Shown here piece after piece: positions 1 to 5,325 of a stretch of DNA of 5,405 bases. This DNA comes from JAHJDO01 sp030671985 [NCBI: bacterium]. GTDB lineage: Bacteria; JAHJDO01. The position numbers and the translations under genes were made by a program. The stretch is taken from assembly GCA_030671985.1 (NCBI GenBank), contig DAOVHI010000099.1:1-5405 (forward strand). The letters are read 5' to 3'. A model generated the notes under the pieces. The model saw nothing but the letters and a program-made list of their open reading frames with translations. It ran no database searches and was not told where the DNA came from. Numbering within the stretch: position 1 is the first letter of the stretch; every line of letters starts with the position of its first letter.

Positions 1-37
1 AAATTTATTGATAAAAAGACAAAGATCGTTTTGAAAG

Positions 38-56
38 ACTCATTACGAAAATGAGT
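38..56. repeat. Short perfect inverted repeat upstream of the 60-aa gene
   Basis: ACTCATT (38-44) and AATGAGT (50-56) are perfect reverse complements separated by five bases. The repeat lies about 40 bases before the start codon at 95. No T-run follows on either strand, so it is not a convincing intrinsic terminator. It could be an operator or a 5' leader hairpin of the downstream small gene. Such a short AT-rich palindrome could also arise by chance. Confidence 0.3.
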
Positions 57-81
57 AAAAGAAATACGTTGAAAAATAAAC

Positions 82-88
82 AAGGAGG
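82..88 (+). promoter_or_regulatory. Strong Shine-Dalgarno site for the 60-aa gene
   Basis: AAGGAGG lies six bases before the ATG at 95. It is a near-ideal match to the anti-Shine-Dalgarno sequence at a normal spacing. It is the main reason for accepting the short downstream reading frame as a real gene. Confidence 0.8.
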
Positions 89-94
89 AGCAAA

Positions 95-277
95 ATGAGT
101 TACTATGACGCGAAAAGGTGTTTTAGCGAAAATATCGGATTATGTGGAGGAACTACAAACGCAGAGAAATATAATTTGTATAATGGTTTTCTAAATCTAG
201 TTGACAATCTAATGACTGACATAACTGAAATAAAACAGAGACTTTGCGCTATAGAGAATAATACACAAAGACGATAG
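95..277 (+). CDS. Small protein of unknown function, 60 aa, probable coiled coil
   Basis: I do not recognise this protein. Translation from the ATG at 95 is strongly supported by AAGGAGG at 82-88. No signal peptide or membrane segment is visible. The N-terminal third is polar and glycine-containing, with Cys9 and Cys17. From about residue 29 the sequence is compatible with one continuous helix in which Y29, F32, V36, L39, I43, I46, L50 and I53 occupy successive a/d heptad positions, so a short coiled coil or self-assembling helix is a reasonable inference. A third cysteine (Cys51) lies in that helix. The two basic C-terminal residues (RR) end the chain. It precedes a RAYT gene by 77 bases, with no evidence of a functional link. 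It could be a chromosomal orphan or part of a small-protein family in uncultured bacteria. No function is assigned. Confidence 0.7.
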   Translation: MSYYDAKRCFSENIGLCGGTTNAEKYNLYNGFLNLVDNLMTDITEIKQRLCAIENNTQRR

Positions 278-354
278 TAACTAATCTTATAAATTAATAA
301 ATGTTCAGTTGCAAACAAAGTAAAATTAAGGCAGAAGTGATTGTTTAGTGATTA

Positions 355-960
355 ATGGAAAAATTCCCGAGTCGTAAAAAGAATAGATTGAAAGAATATG
401 ATTATTCGCAATCAGGATATTATTTTGTAACAATATGTACAGAAAACCGCGAACAGATTTTTGGGGCCATTGAAAATAATTATGTGATATTAAATGGTGT
501 TGGAAATCTGATTGATCAATGGTGGCAGAAAATGTTTGAAAAATACGATGATATATCCATTGATAAATATATCATTATGCCCAATCATATACACGGAATA
601 ATAAACATTGCCGTAGGGGCGATTCCATGTAATCGCCCAATTCCATATCGCCCGATTAAAAACAATAAAAATCATACAATAAAGGGCGAAAACACGGTTT
701 CGCCCCTACGAAAAATATCAAATCGATATAATGGATTGGGACAATATGTGTCGTGGTTTAAACGCATGACAACAAATAAATACATACACCATGTAAAAAT
801 CAATGGGTGGGAATCGTTTAATAAACGTTTGTGGCAGCGTAATTATTACGACCATATTATCCGAAACGAAAAATCATTACAGGAAATCAGAGAATACATT
901 ATAAATAATCCTGCAACATGGGCGGATGATGAGAACAATATTTCACTCTGTTCGCAATGA
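355..960 (+). CDS. REP-associated tyrosine transposase (RAYT, IS200-like Y1/HUH family)
   Basis: This is a single-strand DNA endonuclease of the Y1/HUH superfamily. RAYTs are usually single-copy chromosomal genes that act on REP palindromes, and they are not autonomous insertion sequences. The N-terminus has the family start (RLKEYDYSQSGYYFVTICTENRE, residues 11-33). The metal-binding HUH motif is MPNHIHG with His78 and His80. The C-terminal block contains WQRNYYDHIIRNE, where Tyr164 or Tyr165 is the candidate nucleophile, followed by the usual IREYIINNPATW. All expected catalytic parts are therefore present and the frame is intact. At 201 aa it is longer than the 165-aa E. coli protein. The extra length is largely residues 87-119, encoded by a REP-like inverted pair (612-710). 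An in-frame stop at 349-351 fixes the start at or after 355. No good Shine-Dalgarno site precedes it, so translation may be weak. The gene looks unrelated to the operon downstream. Confidence 0.9.
   Translation: MEKFPSRKKNRLKEYDYSQSGYYFVTICTENREQIFGAIENNYVILNGVGNLIDQWWQKMFEKYDDISIDKYIIMPNHIHGIINIAVGAIPCNRPIPYRPIKNNKNHTIKGENTVSPLRKISNRYNGLGQYVSWFKRMTTNKYIHHVKINGWESFNKRLWQRNYYDHIIRNEKSLQEIREYIINNPATWADDENNISLCSQ
613..638 (+). repeat. REP-like element, left copy: GTAG plus 8-bp hairpin
   Basis: GTAG (613-616) is followed immediately by GGGCGATT (617-624), a 6-base loop and the perfect complement AATCGCCC (631-638). The layout, a tetranucleotide at the foot of a GC-rich hairpin, matches REP substrates of RAYT proteins. 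It is read as V-G-A-I-P-C-N-R-P in the protein. Confidence 0.75.
639..657 (+). repeat. Partial duplicate of the left REP half
   Basis: ATTCCATATCGCCC (640-653) repeats ATTCCATGTAATCGCCC (622-638), with three bases missing. The second ATCGCCC (647-653) could pair with GGGCGAT at 617-623 and so compete with the main hairpin. In protein the duplication appears as IPCNRP followed by IPYRP. It looks like a short tandem duplication within the REP block. Confidence 0.5.
684..709 (-). repeat. REP-like element, right copy, inverted
   Basis: GGGCGAAA (684-691) pairs perfectly with TTTCGCCC (698-705) across a 6-base loop, and CTAC (706-709) follows. Read on the minus strand this is GTAG plus an 8-bp hairpin, the same architecture as the copy at 613-638. 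The outer GGGCG/CGCCC part of the stem is shared, while the inner three stem bases and the loop differ. The stem is therefore conserved as a fold and not merely as a sequence. Confidence 0.75.
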
Positions 961-961
961 C
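942..961 (-). repeat. Possible edge of a second dispersed repeat overlapping the RAYT stop
   Basis: On the minus strand the bases begin GTCATTGCGAACAGAGTGAA. From memory this resembles a repeat beginning TCATTGCGA and rich in GAAG that is common in genomes of uncultured bacteria. The RAYT stop TGA (958-960) falls inside it, and the last residues LCSQ are encoded by it. No complete hairpin is visible here, so this is at best a degenerate or partial copy. Confidence 0.3.
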
Positions 962-1001
962 CCGTGAATATACGCAACTATCATGGCGGTGCATTTCCTT
1001 A

Positions 1002-1029
1002 TTGAATTTTCCCAGTCGGTCTATATAAT
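1002..1029 (+). promoter_or_regulatory. Sigma-70-type promoter for the proC operon
   Basis: TTGAAT (1002-1007, four of six to the -35 consensus) and a perfect TATAAT (1024-1029) are separated by 16 bases. Transcription would begin near 1035-1038. It is the first good promoter after the RAYT gene and faces the proC-yggT-ileS run. A start there would place the ATG at 1032 upstream of the mRNA, which supports proC initiation at 1062. Confidence 0.65.
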
Positions 1030-1051
1030 ATATGGACTTTTATTGGGTTAT

Positions 1052-1057
1052 GGGAGG
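1052..1057 (+). promoter_or_regulatory. Shine-Dalgarno site deciding the proC start
   Basis: GGGAGG lies four bases before the ATG at 1062. The alternative ATGs at 1032 and 1050 have no such site and would add residues not typical of the family. Confidence 0.7.
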
Positions 1058-1061
1058 CGGA

Positions 1062-1862
1062 ATGAAGAAGCTTTTTATTATTGGTCTTGGGAATATGGGA
1101 ATGGCCATATTGAAAGGAATTATCCCGCAGGTTCTTAAGGAAGAGGATGTTTCTGTTTACGATGTGGATAAAGGCAGGCTGAGACCTTTTTTAAACTCAA
1201 AAACAGAGGTCGTTGATACGATTGAGGATGGTGTGAAAAATGCTGAGAATATCCTTTTGGCAGTGAAACCGCAGAATATGGAAGATGTTCTTAAGGAAAT
1301 GAGCGGCGCAGTTTCTGAGAGAAACCTTGTTATTTCAATTGCCGCAGGTGTTACGACGAACTATATCAAAAAGATATTGGGTGGGAATGCTAAAGTTGCC
1401 AGAGTTATGCCAAATCTTTGTATCAGTGTTGGAAAGGGAACTTCTGCGTGTTGTTTTGGCAGTAATTGCAGCGACGAAGATAAGCAGTTCGTTGATTCTC
1501 TGTTTAAAGCAGTTGGTATAACTTTGAGTGTTGATGAGAGTAAGATGGATATTGTTACGGCTATAAGCGGAAGCGGACCGGGATATTTATTTAAAATTAT
1601 GGAGATACTCATTGATATGGGGAAGAAAGAGGGGCTTAGTGAAGAGGATTCGGAGAAACTGGTTTATCAAACAGTTTCAGGAGCTGCAGCTTTAGCGATG
1701 AATAGTAATATCTCTGCCGGAGCGTTGAGAGAGAAAGTAACATCCAAAGCAGGTACAACAGAAGCAGCGCTGAAGATTATGGATGAATACAGAATTGAGG
1801 AAATGTTTCGTGAAGCTATAAAGGCGGCGGTTAACAGGGCAAAGGAATTGTCAAAGGAGTAG
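1062..1862 (+). CDS. proC: Pyrroline-5-carboxylate reductase
   Basis: ProC catalyses the last step of proline synthesis, the NAD(P)H-dependent reduction of 1-pyrroline-5-carboxylate to L-proline in the cytoplasm. Counted from the ATG at 1062, the product is 266 aa, close to the 269 aa of E. coli ProC. The Rossmann dinucleotide motif is GLGNMG at residues 8-13. Further family blocks are AVKPQ (67-71), RVMPN (114-118), SGSGPGY (169-175) and TSKAGTTEAAL (from 227), the last two belonging to the C-terminal helical substrate and dimerisation domain. The start at 1062 is chosen because MKKLFIIG leads directly into the first beta strand, GGGAGG is placed just upstream, and the predicted transcription start lies after 1032. 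An upstream ATG at 1032 in the same frame would give 276 aa. It is the first gene of the probable operon, and its stop is two bases from yggT. Confidence 0.95.
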   Translation: MKKLFIIGLGNMGMAILKGIIPQVLKEEDVSVYDVDKGRLRPFLNSKTEVVDTIEDGVKNAENILLAVKPQNMEDVLKEMSGAVSERNLVISIAAGVTTNYIKKILGGNAKVARVMPNLCISVGKGTSACCFGSNCSDEDKQFVDSLFKAVGITLSVDESKMDIVTAISGSGPGYLFKIMEILIDMGKKEGLSEEDSEKLVYQTVSGAAALAMNSNISAGALREKVTSKAGTTEAALKIMDEYRIEEMFREAIKAAVNRAKELSKE

Positions 1863-1864
1863 GA

Positions 1865-2161
1865 ATGTTTGTTTTAGGTAATTTTATAATAGCAATAGCG
1901 CAGATTATCAACGCAATATTAACGATACTTACATGGATTATAGTTATAAGAGCGCTTATATCATGGGTAAATCCGGATCCGTATAATCAAATAGTACAGT
2001 TTCTGTATAGAGTAACCGAACCTATCCTGATGCCCATACGGAGGATACTTCCTGCAATGGGTGGTTTTGATCTTTCGCTGATAGTGGCTTTAGTGGGCAT
2101 TATGTTTATCAGGTCTTTTCTGGTGCAGACACTTATTGAATTTGGCATGAGGTTAAAATAG
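1865..2161 (+). CDS. yggT: YggT family integral membrane protein
   Basis: This is a 98-aa inner-membrane protein of the YggT family (YGGT/YlmG type). Members have been linked to cell-envelope or division-region functions and, in plastids, to nucleoid and thylakoid biogenesis; the biochemical role is unclear. Two hydrophobic segments are visible, at about residues 5-33 and 69-92. Between them is the family signature ISWVNPDPYNQIVQFLYRVTEPILMPIRRILP, with the conserved NP, TEP and PIRR elements, and the second segment begins with the usual DLS. Length is normal for a single-repeat member. AAAGGAG (1853-1859), within the end of proC, lies five bases from the ATG, so the two genes are closely coupled. 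proC and yggT are neighbours in many bacteria, which supports the call. Confidence 0.93.
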   Translation: MFVLGNFIIAIAQIINAILTILTWIIVIRALISWVNPDPYNQIVQFLYRVTEPILMPIRRILPAMGGFDLSLIVALVGIMFIRSFLVQTLIEFGMRLK

Positions 2162-2164
2162 GAG
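2160..2164 (+). promoter_or_regulatory. Shine-Dalgarno site deciding the ileS start
   Basis: AGGAG overlaps the yggT stop codon. It directly abuts the ATG at 2165, leaving no spacer, but is nine bases from the ATG at 2174. The second ATG is therefore the likelier start. Confidence 0.65.
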
Positions 2165-2173
2165 ATGTCAGCA

Positions 2174-4918
2174 ATGGAATACAAAGACACATTAAATCTG
2201 CCAAAAACAAGTTTCAAGATGAAGGCGAATCTCTCACAGAAAGAGCCAGAGATTTTAAAGAACTTTGAAAAGCAGAATATTTATCAGAAGATACGGGATA
2301 AATATAAAGGAAAACCTTCTTATATTCTGCACGACGGACCTCCTTATGCGAATGGAGACATTCATGTAGGACAGGCGTTCAATAAGATTCTGAAGGATAT
2401 GGTAATAAAATATAAAACAATGAAGGGGTTTGATGCTCCCTATGTTCCTGGATGGGATTGCCATGGTCTACCGATAGAGTATCAGCTTTTCAAAGAACTG
2501 GGAGTCAGCAGACATCAAATTGATCAGGTAAAATTCCGCAGGAAGGCCAGAGCCTATGCAGATAAGTATATAAAGAGACACAAGAAGGAATTTAGGAGAT
2601 TAGGCATACTCGGAGAATGGAACAATCCTTATCTTACAATGAATTTTAATTATGAAGCGGAGATTATAAGAGCTTTTGGGAAACTGGCAAAGGACGGCTA
2701 CATATACAAGGGGAAAAAACCTGTTTATTGGTGTGTAAAGTGTGAAACAGCGCTGGCTGAGGCAGAGGTGGAATACAAGGATAAAACTTCTCCTTCCGTA
2801 TGGGTGAAGTTTCCTGTTAAAGACAAGTCCGAAACATATGTTCTTATCTGGACAACTACGCCGTGGACAATTCCTGCGAATGTTGCTGTTGCTGTTCATC
2901 CTGAATTTAAGTATGCGTTTGTTAAAACAAGTATTGGCGGCATTGAACAGGTATTAATCATGGCAGAAAGCCTGGTTTCGACCGTCGCAGATACATGTTT
3001 TGAAAATAAATACGAGATTTTAAAGGTCGTAAAAGGGGAAGATTTAGGAAACATGGAGTATAAACATCCATTTCTGGACAGGGTTGGGAAAGTGGTGTTT
3101 GCCGATTATGTTGAAATGGGTGAGGGAACAGGTTGTGTTCATACCGCGCCGGGACATGGAACGGATGATTATCAAACAGGCTTAAAATACAATTTGCCAA
3201 TACTTTCTCCTGTAGATGATAAAGGAGAATTTACTGAAGAAGCAGGTTCGGATATTAAAGGAGAGAAGGTATTTGAGGCGAATGCAAAAATAGTAGATAA
3301 ACTGTCGTCTAAGGGGTTATTGCTGCATGAAGATAAGGTTCAGCATTCCTATCCGCATTGCTGGAGATGCAGGGAACCTGTTATTTTCAGGGCAACACCT
3401 CAGTGGTTTATGAGTATTGATGAACATAACTTACGCAGGAGGACGCTTGACGCGGTAAAGAAAGTTACGTGGATTCCGTCCCGCACCATGAACAGGATAG
3501 ATTCTATGCTTACAAACAGACCTGATTGGTGTTTATCCAGACAGAGATATTGGGGAGTAGCGATACCCGCTTTGTATTGCGTAGGCTGCGGACATGCAAT
3601 ACTTGATCAGGCTATTATTGAAAATGCAGCTAAACTTATTTCCGCAAGAGGATCTGATGCATGGTTTGGAGCTGATATAGGCGAAATTGTTCCGGAGAAA
3701 TTTGCGTGTTCAAAGTGCGGCAAAACAAGTTTTGAAAAAGAAAAAGATATTATTGATGTATGGTTTGATTCAGGGGTAAGCCATGAAGCCGTACTTAAGA
3801 AAAGAGAGAATCTGTCATGGCCCGCAGATCTATATTTAGAAGGAAGCGATCAGCATAGAGGATGGTTTCAAACTTCTCTGCTCACATCAATGGGGTTAAA
3901 TGATAAATCGTGTTATAGGAGCGTATTAACTCACGGCTTTGTAGTGGATGGCGAAGGCAAAAAAATGTCCAAGTCCATTGGCAATGTCATTGATCCTCAG
4001 GAGGTAACAGCAAAGTATGGGGCTGATATATTAAGGCTCTGGGTGTGTTCTTCAGATTATAAGAATGATGTCAGAATTTCCGATGATATTTTGAGGCAAA
4101 TAGTTGAGGCGTATAGAAGAATAAGAAATACTGTTCGCTTTATTCTTGGGAATATATCCGACTTTGATCCGGATAAGGATCGAATTAATCATAATGAATT
4201 AACAGAAATAGATAAATGGATGTATTCCAAACTACAGGAGCTTATAAAGAGTGTCGGAGATGCGTATGAAAAGTTTGCATTTAACAAAGTATACGTGTTG
4301 TTAGGCAATTTTTGCACAAACGAATTAAGCTCTTTTTATCTGGATGTGTTAAAGGATAGATTGTACACCGCTAAAGAGGACTCTCATCAGAGGCGGAGTT
4401 CGCAGACGGTGTTTTATGAGATTATTGAGAATATAGCAAGATTAATGTGTCCTATCTTAGCTTTTACATCCGAAGAGATATGGAAACATGTTCCGGGTAA
4501 AAATGATAGTGTGTTTCTGGCAGAGTTTCCAAGTCAGGGTGAGATAGATGAGTCCTTGGATCAAAAGTGGCAGAAAATATTGAGTATCCGGGAGAAGGTT
4601 CTCAAGATAATTGAAGAAGCAAGGGAGGATAAACTTATCGGCAACTCTCTTGAAGCGGATGTGACTATATATTGCACAAAAGAAACTGTAGAATTTTTGG
4701 AGAGTTTTGAAGAAACTTTATCGTTGATTTTTATTGTATCAAAAGTTAGTATCATACAATTTTCTGCAGATTCTAAAGAAGAATTGAAAGTAGTTGTAAA
4801 GCGTGCTTCTGGAGAAAAATGTGTTAGGTGCTGGAACTGGAGCGAAACGGTCGGTAAAAACAAACAGCATTCGGAATTATGTAGTAAGTGTGCAGAAGTA
4901 ATGAAGAGTATAAATTAA
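2174..4918 (+). CDS. ileS: Isoleucyl-tRNA synthetase
   Basis: This class I synthetase charges tRNA-Ile and hydrolyses mischarged valine. From the ATG at 2174 it is 914 aa, against 938 in E. coli, and begins MEYKDTLNLPKTSF, the usual family opening. The catalytic domain holds DGPPYANGDIHVGQ, with HVGQ at residues 64-67 replacing HIGH. The CP1 editing domain carries WTTTPW (226-231) and GTGCVHTAPGHGTDDY (318-333); Asp332 should correspond to the conserved editing aspartate. WCLSRQRYWG (from 452), a four-cysteine pair (469/472 and 512/515) and WFDSG follow. KMSKS is at 597-601. The C-terminal anticodon region ends in a zinc finger, C883/C886 and C903/C906, as in bacterial-type IleRS1. The frame is complete with no break. 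An in-frame ATG at 2165 would add three residues. There is no room for a T-box leader, so control probably comes from the proC promoter. Confidence 0.97.
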   Translation: MEYKDTLNLPKTSFKMKANLSQKEPEILKNFEKQNIYQKIRDKYKGKPSYILHDGPPYANGDIHVGQAFNKILKDMVIKYKTMKGFDAPYVPGWDCHGLPIEYQLFKELGVSRHQIDQVKFRRKARAYADKYIKRHKKEFRRLGILGEWNNPYLTMNFNYEAEIIRAFGKLAKDGYIYKGKKPVYWCVKCETALAEAEVEYKDKTSPSVWVKFPVKDKSETYVLIWTTTPWTIPANVAVAVHPEFKYAFVKTSIGGIEQVLIMAESLVSTVADTCFENKYEILKVVKGEDLGNMEYKHPFLDRVGKVVFADYVEMGEGTGCVHTAPGHGTDDYQTGLKYNLPILSPVDDKGEFTEEAGSDIKGEKVFEANAKIVDKLSSKGLLLHEDKVQHSYPHCWRCREPVIFRATPQWFMSIDEHNLRRRTLDAVKKVTWIPSRTMNRIDSMLTNRPDWCLSRQRYWGVAIPALYCVGCGHAILDQAIIENAAKLISARGSDAWFGADIGEIVPEKFACSKCGKTSFEKEKDIIDVWFDSGVSHEAVLKKRENLSWPADLYLEGSDQHRGWFQTSLLTSMGLNDKSCYRSVLTHGFVVDGEGKKMSKSIGNVIDPQEVTAKYGADILRLWVCSSDYKNDVRISDDILRQIVEAYRRIRNTVRFILGNISDFDPDKDRINHNELTEIDKWMYSKLQELIKSVGDAYEKFAFNKVYVLLGNFCTNELSSFYLDVLKDRLYTAKEDSHQRRSSQTVFYEIIENIARLMCPILAFTSEEIWKHVPGKNDSVFLAEFPSQGEIDESLDQKWQKILSIREKVLKIIEEAREDKLIGNSLEADVTIYCTKETVEFLESFEETLSLIFIVSKVSIIQFSADSKEELKVVVKRASGEKCVRCWNWSETVGKNKQHSELCSKCAEVMKSIN

Positions 4919-4925
4919 ACAACTT

Positions 4926-4931
4926 AAGGAG
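4926..4931 (+). promoter_or_regulatory. Shine-Dalgarno site deciding the dksA-like start
   Basis: AAGGAG lies seven bases before the ATG at 4939, in the 20-base gap after ileS. A longer reading of the same frame from 4888 would overlap the conserved zinc finger of IleRS and has no comparable site. Confidence 0.8.
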
Positions 4932-4938
4932 ACAGAAA

Positions 4939-5325
4939 ATGCAGCAGCGTATGTTAGACAGAGCTAAGAAGAAGTTAATAAAAGAAAGAGAAAAGTTACT
5001 TGCAGATGTTAATCACATACGAAGCGAGGAACTGGACAAGTCTCAGAAGAATGCTACCGGTGAACTTTCGGGATATGCTAATCATATGGCAGACGGAGGG
5101 ACTGATACCATAGAGAAACAGATATCTTTGGGTTTAATATCTAATGAAGAAGCTATGCTCATTAGGATTGATAAAGCTCTTCGAAAAATAGAGGACAAGA
5201 CTTATGGTGTGTGCGAGTTATGTAAAGAGAAAATTTCGCAGGAACGTCTTGATGCTGTATCATATGCAACATACTGTATAAAGTGTAGATCTCAGGAAGA
5301 GAACAAAAACAATAACAAGGTTTGA
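4939..5325 (+). CDS. DksA/TraR family zinc-finger transcription regulator
   Basis: This is a 128-aa protein of the DksA/TraR family, whose members enter the RNA polymerase secondary channel and adjust initiation at rRNA and stress promoters, often with ppGpp. Residues 1-37 form a charged helix, rich in lysine and glutamate, and a second helix runs from about 55 to 88, giving the usual coiled-coil hairpin. The C-terminal C4 zinc finger is YGVCELC...YCIKC (Cys92, Cys95, Cys113, Cys116). The hairpin tip reads MADGGTDT (50-57), with Asp52 and Asp56 four residues apart, whereas E. coli DksA has DxxDxA. This is the short variant seen in several lineages, so action on RNA polymerase is inferred from family. 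The start at 4939 is chosen from AAGGAG at 4926-4931; an upstream in-frame ATG at 4888 lies inside ileS. The stop overlaps the lspA start. Confidence 0.9.
   Translation: MQQRMLDRAKKKLIKEREKLLADVNHIRSEELDKSQKNATGELSGYANHMADGGTDTIEKQISLGLISNEEAMLIRIDKALRKIEDKTYGVCELCKEKISQERLDAVSYATYCIKCRSQEENKNNNKV

Larger units (their letters stand above)
612..710. repeat. Inverted pair of REP-like elements (BIME-like) inside the RAYT coding sequence
   Basis: CGTAGGGGCGA (612-622) and TCGCCCCTACG (700-710) form an 11-bp perfect inverted repeat bounding a 99-base block. Each end is itself a GTAG tetranucleotide directly abutting a perfect 8-bp hairpin with a 6-base loop. In E. coli, RAYT recognises REP hairpins preceded by GTAG (established knowledge), and two REPs in opposite orientation constitute a BIME. 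The block is a multiple of three, contains no stop in the RAYT frame and encodes residues 87-119. The whole block could also fold as one long-range stem. I infer that it is a REP pair captured by, or evolved within, its own transposase gene. Confidence 0.8.

Noticed and set aside
201-229. Promoter with TTGACA at 201 within the small gene
   Set aside because: A perfect -35 hexamer is present, but no acceptable -10 lies at 15-19 bases downstream.
103-318. 71-residue minus-strand frame opposite the 60-aa gene
   Set aside because: No ribosome binding site at its start, whereas the plus-strand gene has a near-ideal one and a heptad pattern.
612-710. CRISPR array or intrinsic terminator
   Set aside because: The two hairpins are an inverted pair without regular spacers, no T-run follows the stems, and the block is read through as coding sequence.
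355-960. Complete IS200/IS605 insertion sequence with accessory tnpB
   Set aside because: No tnpB-like gene and no subterminal hairpin ends flank the gene; the sequence motifs fit the RAYT subgroup.
1032-1061. N-terminal extension of ProC (MDFYWVMGGG)
   Set aside because: It precedes the Shine-Dalgarno site and overlaps the predicted transcription start region; the family begins at MKKLFIIG.
1327-1521. 64-residue frame on the plus strand within proC
   Set aside because: It is out of frame with conserved ProC motifs and has no initiation signal.
2162-2173. T-box or other leader riboswitch before ileS
   Set aside because: Only 12 bases separate yggT from the chosen ileS start, so there is no room for a leader.
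4561-4863. 100-residue open frame on the minus strand
   Set aside because: It lies wholly within ileS, has no ribosome binding site and resembles no family. The same applies to the other minus-strand frames within proC, yggT and ileS.
4888-4938. N-terminal extension of the DksA-like protein reaching into ileS
   Set aside because: These bases encode the conserved IleRS zinc finger end in another frame, and a strong AAGGAG supports the ATG at 4939.
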